64,000 nt of DNA from Microtetraspora sp. NBRC 13810 (GCF_030268685.1 NZ_BSRQ01000006.1:186001-250000), one strand, 5' to 3'; shown: positions 33,526-41,628, counted from the stretch's first letter. Notes: generated by a model not told the origin, from the sequence alone. A program made the numbers and translations.

Positions 33526-35868
33526 TCAGTCGAGGGGCGGGTAGGCGTTCTGCAGCAGCTCACGGAACTGCGCGGAGAACCACTGGCCGGAGATCGGGGC
33601 GTTCGGCAGCGCGCCGGAGGGGTTGTTGCCGTTGCGCTCGTTACCGGTGTAGGTCGGGTCGCACATCCGGTCGAAGCCCTTGCCCTCGTCGTTCTCGATG
33701 AACTGGCTGGAACCGTCGGACTCGCCCGGCGGCTTGACCCAGACGTAGGCGTCGATGCCGGTGGCCGGGTTGGCCCTGGGCCGCTCGCCGAGACCCGCGC
33801 CGCTCTGGTTGCACCAGTTGCCGGCGTGGATCCGGCGGTCGATCCTGGACTGGTTGACGAAGGTGTTCACGTCGGTCGAGGTGCTGGGACCGGACGGCCG
33901 CGCCGAGCCGCCCCACCCGTTGCGGGAGGTGTCGATCAGCATGCCGATGCTGTCGGGGAAGCCCGCCTGGATGAGCCGGGTGCGCATCGCCTGGGCGTAG
34001 CTCAGCTCGTCGACGTAGAAGTTCCAGTCGATCCAGCGCGCCTGGCGCACCGAGGTGCCGTTGACGTTGGTGTTGACGGTGAAGTGCGGCTCGGTGAGCG
34101 CCGAGTAGTTGGCCGTGTTCGTGATGAAGCCGTCCACGCTGGCCTTGCCCGCCGTGGTGCCGTCGGCCGTGCTGGCGAACAGGTTGGCCGCCGGGCCGAA
34201 GTTGGTGTCCCAGCCCAGCCAGCCGTGGTGCGCGGCGTCGACGTAGGTGTAGACGTTCGGGATCGCGTGCAGCTTGTTCAGCGCGTGCTGGACGCCCTGG
34301 ACGTAGGCGCCGGTCTGCTGCGCCTCCTGGCACTTCGGCACGTTGAGGTTGGTGACGAGGTTGGGCAGCGAGTCGATCTCGATGATGGTCACGATGCGCA
34401 GGTTCGCGTACTGCGGGTCGTCCAGGATCGCGGCGATCACGTCGACGTACTCGGTCTTGTAGCGGTTGAGACCGTTCTGCGCGATGAGCAGCTCGCCGTT
34501 GGAGGCCAGGGCCGAGCAGTCGCGGTTGGGCAGGTTGTAGATGACGACCTGGATGGTCAGCGGGGTGGCGCCGTTGGCCGCGTCCTGCTCGACCGCCTCG
34601 TCCAGGTGGTCGCGCAGGCCCATCGCCGAGCCGGGGCCCTCGATGGCGGCGATCCGGTCCATCCAGACGGCGGTGGACAGGTCCGCGACCGCGTCGCCGC
34701 CGGGCTCGGCGGCGGCCTTGGCCGACCAGTCCGGGTTCACGTAGCCCGCGGCCCCGGCGTAGGGGTTGTTCACGTGCCCGGAGCCGTTGCCGCCGTCGTC
34801 GTCGGCCTCGGTGGCGGCCACCGCGACCGAGGTCAGACCCGACGAGGACACGTTGATCGTCCGCGTCCCGTTCGCGCTGTCCGCGTCCTGCGCCGCCGAC
34901 ACCGTCACATTCTGCGCCGTGTTCCAGTTCGCCGAGGTGAACGTCAGACTCGCACCACCGGTCACCGTCAGATTCGCGTCACCACCACTCGCCGCGGCCG
35001 ACGACACCGTCACGTTCCCGGCCGGCTGGATGGCCAGCCGCACGCCGAAGGTGGCCGTCGAGCCCTCGGGCACGCTCAGGCTGGTCGGGGAGACGACGAG
35101 GGCCTGCGTGCCGGTCGAGCCGTCGTCGTCGGCCTCGGTGGCGGCCACCGCGACCGAGGTCAGACCCGACGAGGACACGTTGATCGTCCGCGTCCCGTTC
35201 GCGCTGTCCGCGTCCTGCGCCGCCGACACCGTCACATTCTGCGCCGTGTTCCAGTTCGCCGGCGTGAACGTCAGACTCGCACCACCGGTCACCGTCAGAT
35301 TCGCGTCACCACCACTCGCCGCGGCCGACGACACCGTCACGTTCCCGGCCGGCTGGGCGGCCAGCCGTACGGCGTAGGTGGCGGAGCCGCCCTCGGGGAC
35401 GCTGATCGAGGTGGGCGTGACGACCAGGGACTGCGTGGGGCCGGGGGGCTGCCCGGTGCAGGCGGTGCCGTTGATCGAGAAGCTGGTCGGGTTGGCGTTG
35501 GTGCCGGTGAAGGTGCCGTTGAAGCCGATGCTCCACTGGGCGCCGGTGGCCTGGGCGCCGTTCCACGGGAGGTTGGCCGCGGTGACGTTCGCGCCCGACT
35601 GGGACCACGTGGCGTTCCAGCCCTGGGAGACCTGCTGGCCGCCGGGGAAGGCGTAAGTGAGCGACCAGGTGGTGAGCGGGTCGCCGAGGTTGCGGATCGT
35701 GATGTTCCCGCCGAACCCGTTGCCGCCCTCCCACGCCTTGGCGTAGGTGACCTCGCAAGCGACAGCGGCGCTGGCCGGGGTCGGGCCGGCCACGAGGCCG
35801 ACCACGGCGAGCAGTGCGGCCACTGCTCCCGTCAGCCCCCTGCGCCAGAAGCTCTTGTGGGGTTTCAT
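33526..35868 (-). CDS. Secreted GH6 cellulase with CBM2 and two Calx-beta-like modules
   Basis: This 780-residue protein is built as follows: signal peptide (1-34, cleavage after PASA), CBM2 cellulose-binding module (about 36-137, bounded by Cys, with conserved Trp), two almost identical 109-residue-period modules (about 145-250 and 255-360; VTVSSAAASGGDANLTVTGGASL type, DD-rich ends like Calx-beta), and a GH6 catalytic domain (about 370-780). GH6 marks are IYNLPNRDCSA with its catalytic Asp, IIEIDSLPNLV, and WVKPPGESDG near the end. It is probably a cellobiohydrolase or endoglucanase acting on cellulose outside the cell. A CelR operator lies upstream. Confidence 0.94.
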   Translation of the reverse strand: MKPHKSFWRRGLTGAVAALLAVVGLVAGPTPASAAVACEVTYAKAWEGGNGFGGNITIRNLGDPLTTWSLTYAFPGGQQVSQGWNATWSQSGANVTAANLPWNGAQATGAQWSIGFNGTFTGTNANPTSFSINGTACTGQPPGPTQSLVVTPTSISVPEGGSATYAVRLAAQPAGNVTVSSAAASGGDANLTVTGGASLTFTPANWNTAQNVTVSAAQDADSANGTRTINVSSSGLTSVAVAATEADDDGSTGTQALVVSPTSLSVPEGSTATFGVRLAIQPAGNVTVSSAAASGGDANLTVTGGASLTFTSANWNTAQNVTVSAAQDADSANGTRTINVSSSGLTSVAVAATEADDDGGNGSGHVNNPYAGAAGYVNPDWSAKAAAEPGGDAVADLSTAVWMDRIAAIEGPGSAMGLRDHLDEAVEQDAANGATPLTIQVVIYNLPNRDCSALASNGELLIAQNGLNRYKTEYVDVIAAILDDPQYANLRIVTIIEIDSLPNLVTNLNVPKCQEAQQTGAYVQGVQHALNKLHAIPNVYTYVDAAHHGWLGWDTNFGPAANLFASTADGTTAGKASVDGFITNTANYSALTEPHFTVNTNVNGTSVRQARWIDWNFYVDELSYAQAMRTRLIQAGFPDSIGMLIDTSRNGWGGSARPSGPSTSTDVNTFVNQSRIDRRIHAGNWCNQSGAGLGERPRANPATGIDAYVWVKPPGESDGSSQFIENDEGKGFDRMCDPTYTGNERNGNNPSGALPNAPISGQWFSAQFRELLQNAYPPLD
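34792..35367. repeat. Near-perfect 249-bp direct repeat within the cellulase gene
   Basis: 34792-35040 and 35119-35367 match at about 245 of 249 positions by eye, offset 327 bp. They encode the two linker modules of the cellulase. The identity extends to synonymous positions, so the duplication is recent or kept uniform by gene conversion. Confidence 0.85.
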
Positions 35869-35987
35869 CCCTGTTCTTCTCCCTATAGAAACCGAGGGTT
35901 GTGCCGCCCTGTGCGGGAGGCGCGATCCGGGGTCGCGCCGCCCGTGGGGAGGGTGGCCTTGAAGCGCCCGCCCCGGCCCTCAGCCGG

Positions 35988-36001
35988 TGGGAGCGCTCCC
36001 A
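35988..36001. promoter_or_regulatory. CelR/CebR operator upstream of the cellulase
   Basis: The perfect palindrome TGGGAGCGCTCCCA is the established 14-bp binding site of CelR of Thermobifida fusca (CebR in Streptomyces), a LacI-family repressor released by cellobiose. It lies 120 bp upstream of the cellulase ATG (35868, minus strand). No CelR gene is in this window. Confidence 0.9.
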
Positions 36002-36123
36002 GAGTCGGTTTGTTTCAGGAGGATGTACAGCGTGTTGCCCGTCGCGGGCGGCCACGCCGTACCGGGATGTCGCCGGCACCTCGTGAAACGCCCGGACGGG
36101 AAGGGTGGACGGGCCTGAAAGTT

Positions 36124-37194
36124 TCAGCCGTCCGCTTCGTCGCGCGCCGCCGCGGAACGCCGATCCGCGCCGTTCCGGTCGGCGGACCACACCACGGCCG
36201 CGTGCGCGCGCTCCTCCGGGTGCCGGTGGGTGCGCACCAGGCTGGCGACCGTGGTCACGGTCAGCACGACCAGGATGACGCCCAGGGACAGCACGGTCGG
36301 CACGTGCGGGATCGCCGCCGAGACGTCCTCGTGCAGGAAGGTGAGGATGAGCTTGACCCCGATGAAGGCGAGGATCAGCGCCAGCCCGAGCGAGAGGTAG
36401 ACCAGCCTGAGCAGCAGGCCGTGGATGAGGAAGTAGAGCGCCCGCAGGCCGAGCAGCGCGAAGGCGTTGGCGGCGAACACGATGAACGGCTCCCGGGTGA
36501 TGCCGAACACCGCCGGGATCGAGTCCAGCGCGAAGAGCATGTCGGTGCTGCCGATGGCGACGAAGACGAAGGCCAGCGGCGTGACCACCCGCCTGCCCTC
36601 CTCCTTGGCCGTGAGCCGCCCGCCGTGGAAGTCGCCGGTCGCGGGCAGCACCCGGCGGGCCAGGTTGAGCAGGGCGTTGTCCTCGATGTCGGGGTCCTCG
36701 TCGCGGTGCCGTACGAGCTGGACGGCGGTGTAGATGAGCAGCAGGCCGAAGAGCAGGAAGGTCCAGGAGAAGGCGCTGACGGCCGCCGCGCCGAGCACGA
36801 TGAAGACGGTCCGCAGGCCGAGGGCGGCGACGATGCCGAAGAGCAGGATCTTCTGCTGGTACTCCGCGGGCACCGAGAACCGCGCCATGATGATGACGAA
36901 GACGAAGAGGTTGTCGACGGACAGGCTCTTCTCCACGACCCAGCCGGCGTAGTACTCCGTGCCGGCGGCCGGGCCGGCGATCCGCCACAGCGCCACGCCG
37001 AAGAGCAGCGCCACCGCGATGTAGAACACCGACCAGGCGGTGGCCTCCGGCATGCCCACGGCGTGCGGGCGCCGCGCCGCGACCAGGAAGTCCACGGTCA
37101 GCAGTACGGCGACCAGGCCGATGGTCGCGGGCCACGCCCAGCCGGGAAGATCGATCACGAACCGTCCCGTCTTCCGTTCCGTCCCCCTGGACAC
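36124..37194 (-). CDS. TerC-family integral membrane protein
   Basis: This 356-residue protein has about nine membrane helices and the TerC hallmarks WVVEKSLSVDNLFVFVIIMARF (about 88-110, acidic residues inside helices) and the second half-repeat FALDSIPAVFGITREPFIVFAANAFALLGLRALYF (about 225-260). The family is linked to metal (Mn or tellurite) homeostasis and to assisting secretion of metalloenzymes. The start GTG 37194 follows a weak site; GTG 37158 is an alternative. The C-terminal tail is charged and disordered. It stands alone in its transcription unit. Confidence 0.92.
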   Translation of the reverse strand: MSRGTERKTGRFVIDLPGWAWPATIGLVAVLLTVDFLVAARRPHAVGMPEATAWSVFYIAVALLFGVALWRIAGPAAGTEYYAGWVVEKSLSVDNLFVFVIIMARFSVPAEYQQKILLFGIVAALGLRTVFIVLGAAAVSAFSWTFLLFGLLLIYTAVQLVRHRDEDPDIEDNALLNLARRVLPATGDFHGGRLTAKEEGRRVVTPLAFVFVAIGSTDMLFALDSIPAVFGITREPFIVFAANAFALLGLRALYFLIHGLLLRLVYLSLGLALILAFIGVKLILTFLHEDVSAAIPHVPTVLSLGVILVVLTVTTVASLVRTHRHPEERAHAAVVWSADRNGADRRSAAARDEADG

Positions 37195-37251
37195 CCGCTG
37201 CCCCGCGGGGACCGCCCTTCACCTGCGGCGGAACGCACGGGCCGCAGGCAT

Positions 37252-37290
37252 GGACAGGACGCGGACAGGACGCGGACAGGACGCGGACAG
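37252..37290. repeat. 11-bp tandem repeat between terC and its upstream gene
   Basis: GGACAGGACGC is repeated at 37252, 37263 and 37274, with a partial fourth copy from 37285. It sits directly before a terminator hairpin and is non-coding. The 11-bp period places the copies on the same helix face. Confidence 0.8.
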
Positions 37291-37294
37291 GGGT

Positions 37295-37328
37295 GCGGGC
37301 CGCGCCCTCCCCTTGCGGCGCGGCCCGC
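37295..37328 (-). terminator. Terminator of the 95-residue membrane protein gene
   Basis: Perfect 12-bp arms GCGGGCCGCGCC / GGCGCGGCCCGC enclose a 10-nt loop. It starts 20 bp after the stop codon on the reverse strand. Confidence 0.75.
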
Positions 37329-37348
37329 GTGACCGGTCTCGGGCGGCG

Positions 37349-37636
37349 TCAGACCCCCGCCCTCGACGGCATCCGCTGTGCTCCCTGATCGGCGTACATG
37401 TCGGGCTCCTGCTCTGCTTCCCGGTGGGTCTCCTCCATGCGCAACGCCACCCCCATGGCGAAGAACGTCGGCGCCCATTCGCCGATGAAGATCCCCCACC
37501 GGTCGGCCCTGTCGACCCCGGCGTTCTCCGCCTTGGCCGACATCAGCCAGGACGCGACCGACAGGCCGATGGAGGCGATCCCGGCGGTGTACATGACTCC
37601 GGAGCGTACGCCCATCTTGTGGAGCATTCGGATCAT
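37349..37636 (-). CDS. Small membrane-associated hypothetical protein
   Basis: This 95-residue protein, MIRMLHKMGVRSGVMYT..., has a hydrophobic helix at about 15-32 and a second hydrophobic region at about 45-66 (WGIFIGEWAPTFFAMGVAL), then an acidic and polar tail. An AGGGGGATGAA site lies before ATG 37636, which supports expression. It resembles short actinobacterial two-helix proteins of unknown function (FIGEWAP...MG pattern). The flanking genes (Clp_N protein upstream, TerC downstream) do not fix a role. Confidence 0.7.
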   Translation of the reverse strand: MIRMLHKMGVRSGVMYTAGIASIGLSVASWLMSAKAENAGVDRADRWGIFIGEWAPTFFAMGVALRMEETHREAEQEPDMYADQGAQRMPSRAGV

Positions 37637-37720
37637 TTCATCCCCCTGAGTGATTTATCCCTCTCAATACCCATTCACCCGAATTCGTAGCCGGGAACAC
37701 TCGGAACACTGTGAGATACG

Positions 37721-38422
37721 TCACTCGGCGGCCAGCCACGCCACGACCCGCTCCCTGGTGACGCCCAGCCCGGCGAGGATCCGGGCGCCCGTCCCCTCCT
37801 CCTCGCCGAGGACGCCCAGCAGGATGTGCTCGGTCCCGATGTGCTCGTCGCCCATCCGCAGCGACTCCCGGATGGTGAGCTCCAGCACCTTCCGGGCGCC
37901 GGAGGTGAAGGCGATGTGGTCGCCGACCTCCTCGGCGGGCGGGCCGAGGACGGCGGCGACCGCGCCGCGCAGCATGTCGGGGGTGACGCCCAGCGCCCGG
38001 ATCGCCCTGACCGCCGGCGCGTCCGGCTCGCACAGCAGCCCGAGCAGCACGTGCTCGGTGCCGATGTGGTCGTGCCGGGCTCCGCGCGCCTCGCCCTGGG
38101 CCTGCACCACCACGTGCCGGGCCTGGTCGGTGAAACGGGCCCACACGCCGCCGTGGAAGAGCTCCCGCTCGTCCGGCCGGTTGGTCACGAACCGCTTCTG
38201 GGCCGCCTGCTTGCTCACCCCCATGCTCTGGCCGATCTCGGTCCACGAGGCGCCCGCCCTGCGCGCCTGGTCCACGAAGTGGCCGATGAGATGGTCGGCC
38301 AGCTCGCCGAGCTGCTCGCCGGCGAGGACGGCGTCCGACAGGTGCTCCAGCGCGCCGCCGCCGGGATGCCGGGTCTTGACGTAGTCGATCAGGTCGTCGA
38401 GCCGTGCGGGAAGGATGTCCAT
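37721..38422 (-). CDS. Clp_N-domain protein with helix-turn-helix, probably autoregulatory
   Basis: In this 233-residue protein, residues 1-75 form a helical domain with a helix-turn-helix, ASWTEIGQSMGVSKQAAQKRF. Residues 85-230 contain two Clp_N repeats (HIGTEHVLLGLL and HIGTEHILLGVL motifs), the substrate-adaptor fold of ClpA/ClpC, but no ATPase. Such proteins occur widely in actinobacteria and may act as a stress-linked regulator or Clp adaptor. Its promoter carries two copies of a palindrome, and the mRNA appears leaderless. Autoregulation through the HTH is inference. Confidence 0.85.
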   Translation of the reverse strand: MDILPARLDDLIDYVKTRHPGGGALEHLSDAVLAGEQLGELADHLIGHFVDQARRAGASWTEIGQSMGVSKQAAQKRFVTNRPDERELFHGGVWARFTDQARHVVVQAQGEARGARHDHIGTEHVLLGLLCEPDAPAVRAIRALGVTPDMLRGAVAAVLGPPAEEVGDHIAFTSGARKVLELTIRESLRMGDEHIGTEHILLGVLGEEEGTGARILAGLGVTRERVVAWLAAE

Positions 38423-38423
38423 G

Positions 38424-38471
38424 CGTCAACCATAGGTTGACGATAGGACCTGCGTCAACTCACGGTTGACG
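38424..38471 (-). promoter_or_regulatory. Two operators overlapping a leaderless promoter of the Clp_N gene
   Basis: Site 1 (38424-38442) is CGTCAACC-ATA-GGTTGACG, perfect. Site 2 (38453-38471) is CGTCAAC-TCACG-GTTGACG. Their centres are 29 bp apart. On the minus strand site 2 supplies a -35 (TTGACG) and site 1 a -10 (TATGGT) 18 bp downstream, only 6 nt before ATG 38422. Repressor binding would cover the whole promoter. Confidence 0.7.
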
Positions 38472-38700
38472 ATGCTCCCCGGGTCGCCACACCGCAGGAA
38501 GGGGCAGTCCCGGCCGTCTCCGACAAGCCGGGATACAGTGGACCCGGCACCGGCCGCAGCCGGTGACCTGCGGCGCGAGGCCCCTACGGCCCGCGTGCCG
38601 GGGTGGGGGTCCGCGCGTGCGGGGGTGCCCGACCGGGGGACACGGCCACGGTGGCCGTCGTCGGCAAACGACCTCTCGTTCATGCGGGGCTGCAGTGATC

Positions 38701-39594
38701 ATGGCGGTGGCTCTGGCGTTGCTCGCGGCAACCTCCAACGCCGGCGCGTCGGTGCTCCAGCGGCACGCCGCGCGCGCGGTGCCCGACGAGCTGGAGTTCC
38801 ACCTCTCCCTGGTCTGGGCCCTGATCAGGAACCCCGTCTGGCTCTACGGCATCGGGGCGCTGATCCTCGGCTTCGTCTTCCAGGCGGGCGCGCTCGGCGT
38901 CGGCGGCCTCGCCCTGGTCCAGCCGATCATGACGGTCGAGCTGCCCATCACGATGGTCCTGCTGTCCTGGGCGTTCGGCATCGTCCTGGACAGACGGTCC
39001 TGGCTGGCGGTCGGCGCGCTGACCGTCGGCCTGGCGATGTTCCTCGTCGCCGCCTCTCCGCAGGCGGGACACCGGCTGCCCGGCGCCGGATCGTGGCTGC
39101 TCGCGCTCACCGTCACCTCCGGGACCATCCTCGCCCTGGAGGTGGTGGCCCGGCTGTTCGTCGGCCCGGGCCCGGCCCGCGCCGCCATCCTCGGGACGGC
39201 GGGCGGGCTCGGATTCGCCTTCACCGCCACGCTGATCAAGGAGACCGTGGGCATCCTGCGCGGCGATCCCGGCATGCTCCCCTTCTCCTGGCAGCCCTAC
39301 GCGATGGTGGCCGCCGGGCTGTACAGCGTCTTCCTGCTGCAGAACGCGCTGCACAGCGGCACCCTGGTGGCCGCGCAGCCCGCGCTGACGATCAGCGACC
39401 CGGTGGCCGGGATCCTGTACGGGACTCTGATGTTCGGCGAACCCGTGCGCAGCGGGCCGTGGATCGTGATGGAGGTGGCCGGGGCCGCGATCGTCGGCTG
39501 GGGCATCATCGTGCTCGCCCAGTCGCCGCCGATTCGGGCTCAGGAGGCCGCGGCGGCGCGGAAACGAGACCTGCCTGGGCCGGCGACCCGGTGA
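38701..39594 (+). CDS. DMT-superfamily multi-helix membrane transporter
   Basis: This 297-residue protein has 9-10 predicted helices. Two EamA-like halves are seen: residues 1-130 with LQRHAAR and FQAGALGVGGLALVQPIMTVELPITMVLL, and residues 150-280 with LQNALHSGTLVAAQPALTISDPVAGILYGTLMFGE. The latter is the typical DMT end (drug/metabolite or NIPA-like Mg transporters). The start ATG 38701 is taken because helix 1 begins there; upstream in-frame sequence is Arg-rich and unlikely. Substrate unknown. Its 3' end overlaps the convergent glycosyltransferase gene by 89 bp. Confidence 0.8.
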   Translation: MAVALALLAATSNAGASVLQRHAARAVPDELEFHLSLVWALIRNPVWLYGIGALILGFVFQAGALGVGGLALVQPIMTVELPITMVLLSWAFGIVLDRRSWLAVGALTVGLAMFLVAASPQAGHRLPGAGSWLLALTVTSGTILALEVVARLFVGPGPARAAILGTAGGLGFAFTATLIKETVGILRGDPGMLPFSWQPYAMVAAGLYSVFLLQNALHSGTLVAAQPALTISDPVAGILYGTLMFGEPVRSGPWIVMEVAGAAIVGWGIIVLAQSPPIRAQEAAAARKRDLPGPATR

Positions 39595-40657
39595 ACAGCG
39601 CCGCCGCCACGGCCGCCGTGCCGTCCCGCCGCCCGTCCGCGCCCCCCGATCCGAGCGTGTCGAGCACCCGGAGCAGCGCGGCGTCGTCGCGGGTGTGCGC
39701 GGCCACGCCGAGCCGGGCCATCGCCCCGGCGCCGTCGCGGCCGTGCCCGGCGATCGGCCGGTGCACGACGACCGGCAGCCCCGCGGCGAACGCCTCCTCG
39801 CAGGCCAGCCCGGCCCCGTTGTCCACCAGCGCGTACGCCGCCGCCATCAGCTCGGGCACGTCGTCCCGCCAGCCGAGCGCGATCCCGTACCCGGCCCCGC
39901 GCAGCCGGCGGCGCAGGCGCTCGTTGCCCCCGCACAGCACGACCGGCGTGTAGCGACCCGACCGCGCCAGCGCGCGCGCCGTCCCCACCACCCGCCCGAC
40001 GCCCCACGCCCCGCCCGTCACCAGCACCAGCCGCTCCCCGCCCGCCGCCCCGATCCGGCGCCGGACCTCGGCGGCGTCGGCGTCGGCCGCCCGCCGCGCG
40101 AACTCCGGGCGGACCACCGGGGCGCAGTGGAGGGCGGGACGGCCGGTCGCCGCGGCGATGTCGCCGATGACGGCCGGGTTCGGGCACAGGTAGCGGTCGT
40201 TGCCCGGGTGCAGCCACAGCCGGTGCACGGCGAAGTCGGTCACCAGCACCGTGCTGGGACACGGCAGCCCGCCGCGCGCCCGCAGTTCACCGGCGACCTG
40301 CGCGGCCACGTGGAAGGTCGAGACCACCTCGTCCGGCGGGCGGGAGGCGGCCAGTTCGCGCAGCCCGGCCATGGCCAGGGCGGTGAACGGCGACGTGCCG
40401 GGCGCCCGTTTGGCGATGAAGAATACCTGGTAGATGAGCTCGTAGAGCCAGGGGGCGCACCGGATCATCCCGTGGTACCCGCTGCGCAGCACCGATCCGA
40501 GCCGCAGCGGGAACAACCGGAGGACATCGATGATCTCGACGTCGGCCCCCTCCGCGGCCAGCCGCCGCGCCAGCTCCGCGGCCACCCCGTCGTGCCCGGC
40601 CCCCATGGCCGCGCTGATCACCAGCACGCGCCGCCGGCCGCTCTCCCCCGCCGTCAC
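39506..40657 (-). CDS. Glycosyltransferase of the MGDG synthase/GT28-like type
   Basis: This 383-residue protein has an N-terminal MGDG_synth domain (VLVISAAMGAGHDGVAAELARRLAAEGADVEIIDVLRL, then YELIYQVFF) and a C-terminal GT28-like half with the nucleotide-sugar site (VLVTGGAWGVGRVVG, CGGNERLRRRL, and ALVDNGAGLACEEAFAAGLPVVVHRP). The family moves a sugar from UDP- or other nucleotide donors to a lipid acceptor at the membrane surface. GTG 40657 is preferred; the open frame reaches 40777. Only 26 bp separate it from the divergent deacetylase. The acceptor could be diacylglycerol or another lipid, including a hopanoid. Confidence 0.85.
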   Translation of the reverse strand: MTAGESGRRRVLVISAAMGAGHDGVAAELARRLAAEGADVEIIDVLRLFPLRLGSVLRSGYHGMIRCAPWLYELIYQVFFIAKRAPGTSPFTALAMAGLRELAASRPPDEVVSTFHVAAQVAGELRARGGLPCPSTVLVTDFAVHRLWLHPGNDRYLCPNPAVIGDIAAATGRPALHCAPVVRPEFARRAADADAAEVRRRIGAAGGERLVLVTGGAWGVGRVVGTARALARSGRYTPVVLCGGNERLRRRLRGAGYGIALGWRDDVPELMAAAYALVDNGAGLACEEAFAAGLPVVVHRPIAGHGRDGAGAMARLGVAAHTRDDAALLRVLDTLGSGGADGRRDGTAAVAAALFTGSPAQAGLVSAPPRPPEPESAATGRAR

Positions 40658-40683
40658 GGCCGTGCCGTCCGGGCGGTGACGGG

Positions 40684-41460
40684 ATGAGGCGCCTCGCACT
40701 CCCGCTCGGCCTGGCCCTCGGGTACGCGGGCCCGGCGGCGACCTGGCTGCCTTCGGTACGCCGGTGGCTGCCCGCACTGGCCGGGACCGGGCGGCCGGGC
40801 CACGTGGCGATCACCTTCGACGACGGCCCCGACCCGGCGTCCACGCCGCGCTTCCTCGACGAGCTGGACCGGCTCGGCTGCCGGGCCACCTTCTTCGTCC
40901 TCGGCGAGATGCTGGACCGCCACCGGGCGCTCGGCGCGCGCATCGTCGCCGAGGGGCACGAGATGGCGGTGCACGGCTGGGGGCACGGCAACGCCCTGCT
41001 GGCCCGCCCCGGGCAGGTGGCGGGCGAGGTCCGCCGGGCGGCCCGCCTGGTCACCGAGGTCACCGGCGTGCGCCCGCGGTGGTACCGGCCGCCCTACGGC
41101 GTGCTGAGCTGGGAGGCGCTGCTCGCCGCCCGCGCGCACCGGCTGCGGCCGGTGCTGTGGACGGTGTGGGGCCGGGACTGGGCGGCCACGGCGACCCCGG
41201 GCTCCGTGCTGGCCGCCGTGACGCCCGGTCTGCGCGGCGGCGCGACCATCCTGCTCCATGACTCCGACCACACCTCCGCTCCGGGTTCCTGGCGCTCGGC
41301 GCTCGGCGCGTTGCCCGTCCTGGTGGACCGCTGCCGGCGGGCCGGTCTGGACGTGGGACCGCTGCGCGAGCACGACGTGGCACGGGCGGCCCGCGGGACC
41401 GGCCGGAAAGACGCCCCGCAAGCGCCACACCTCCGGCGTTTCCGCCCGCCCCGCGTTTGA
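40684..41460 (+). CDS. NodB-type polysaccharide deacetylase (CE4)
   Basis: This 258-residue protein has an N-terminal hydrophobic segment that could be a signal anchor (MRRLALPLGLALGYAGPAATW). The CE4 domain has motif 1 TFDDGPD with catalytic and metal Asp, motif 2 HGWGHGN (H-x3-H metal pair), motif 3 RPPYG and motif 5 LLHDSD. It removes acetyl groups from N-acetylated sugars, probably outside or at the membrane. ATG 40684 lies 26 bp from the divergent glycosyltransferase and its stop lies 168 bp before hpnC. The substrate is uncertain: cell wall, exopolysaccharide or a glycolipid. Confidence 0.9.
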   Translation: MRRLALPLGLALGYAGPAATWLPSVRRWLPALAGTGRPGHVAITFDDGPDPASTPRFLDELDRLGCRATFFVLGEMLDRHRALGARIVAEGHEMAVHGWGHGNALLARPGQVAGEVRRAARLVTEVTGVRPRWYRPPYGVLSWEALLAARAHRLRPVLWTVWGRDWAATATPGSVLAAVTPGLRGGATILLHDSDHTSAPGSWRSALGALPVLVDRCRRAGLDVGPLREHDVARAARGTGRKDAPQAPHLRRFRPPRV

Positions 41461-41628
41461 AACGGCGATTTGTTTTTACCCACCCCACAAGGGCGTTCCA
41501 GTGAAAGGTTAAACCCGGCGCCAACAAGGTGGAAATGGAGACCAAGAAAAGCAACGTCCCTGTTTACGGGCGTACCCAGCGGAAATTCACCAGCCGTGTC
41601 GTCGCAGCAGGACTGCCTGCGGAATACA
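41461..41628. promoter_or_regulatory. Promoter region of the hopanoid operon
   Basis: 168 bp of relatively AT-rich DNA (e.g. GAAACGGCGATTTGTTTTTACCC at 41459-41481 and AAAGGTTAAACC at 41503-41514) separate the deacetylase from hpnC. The only plausible ribosome binding site for hpnC is GCGGAATACA before ATG 41629. No clear palindromic operator was seen. Confidence 0.4.

Noticed and set aside
33280-37332. Very long forward open frame over the cellulase and terC
   Set aside because: It crosses two well-supported reverse genes, a terminator and a CelR box; composition is that of an antisense shadow.
38424-38471. HAIR or CIRCE heat-shock operator upstream of the Clp_N gene
   Set aside because: HAIR is CTTGAGT-N7-ACTCAAG and CIRCE is TTAGCACTC-N9-GAGTGCTAA; neither matches CGTCAACC-N3-GGTTGACG.
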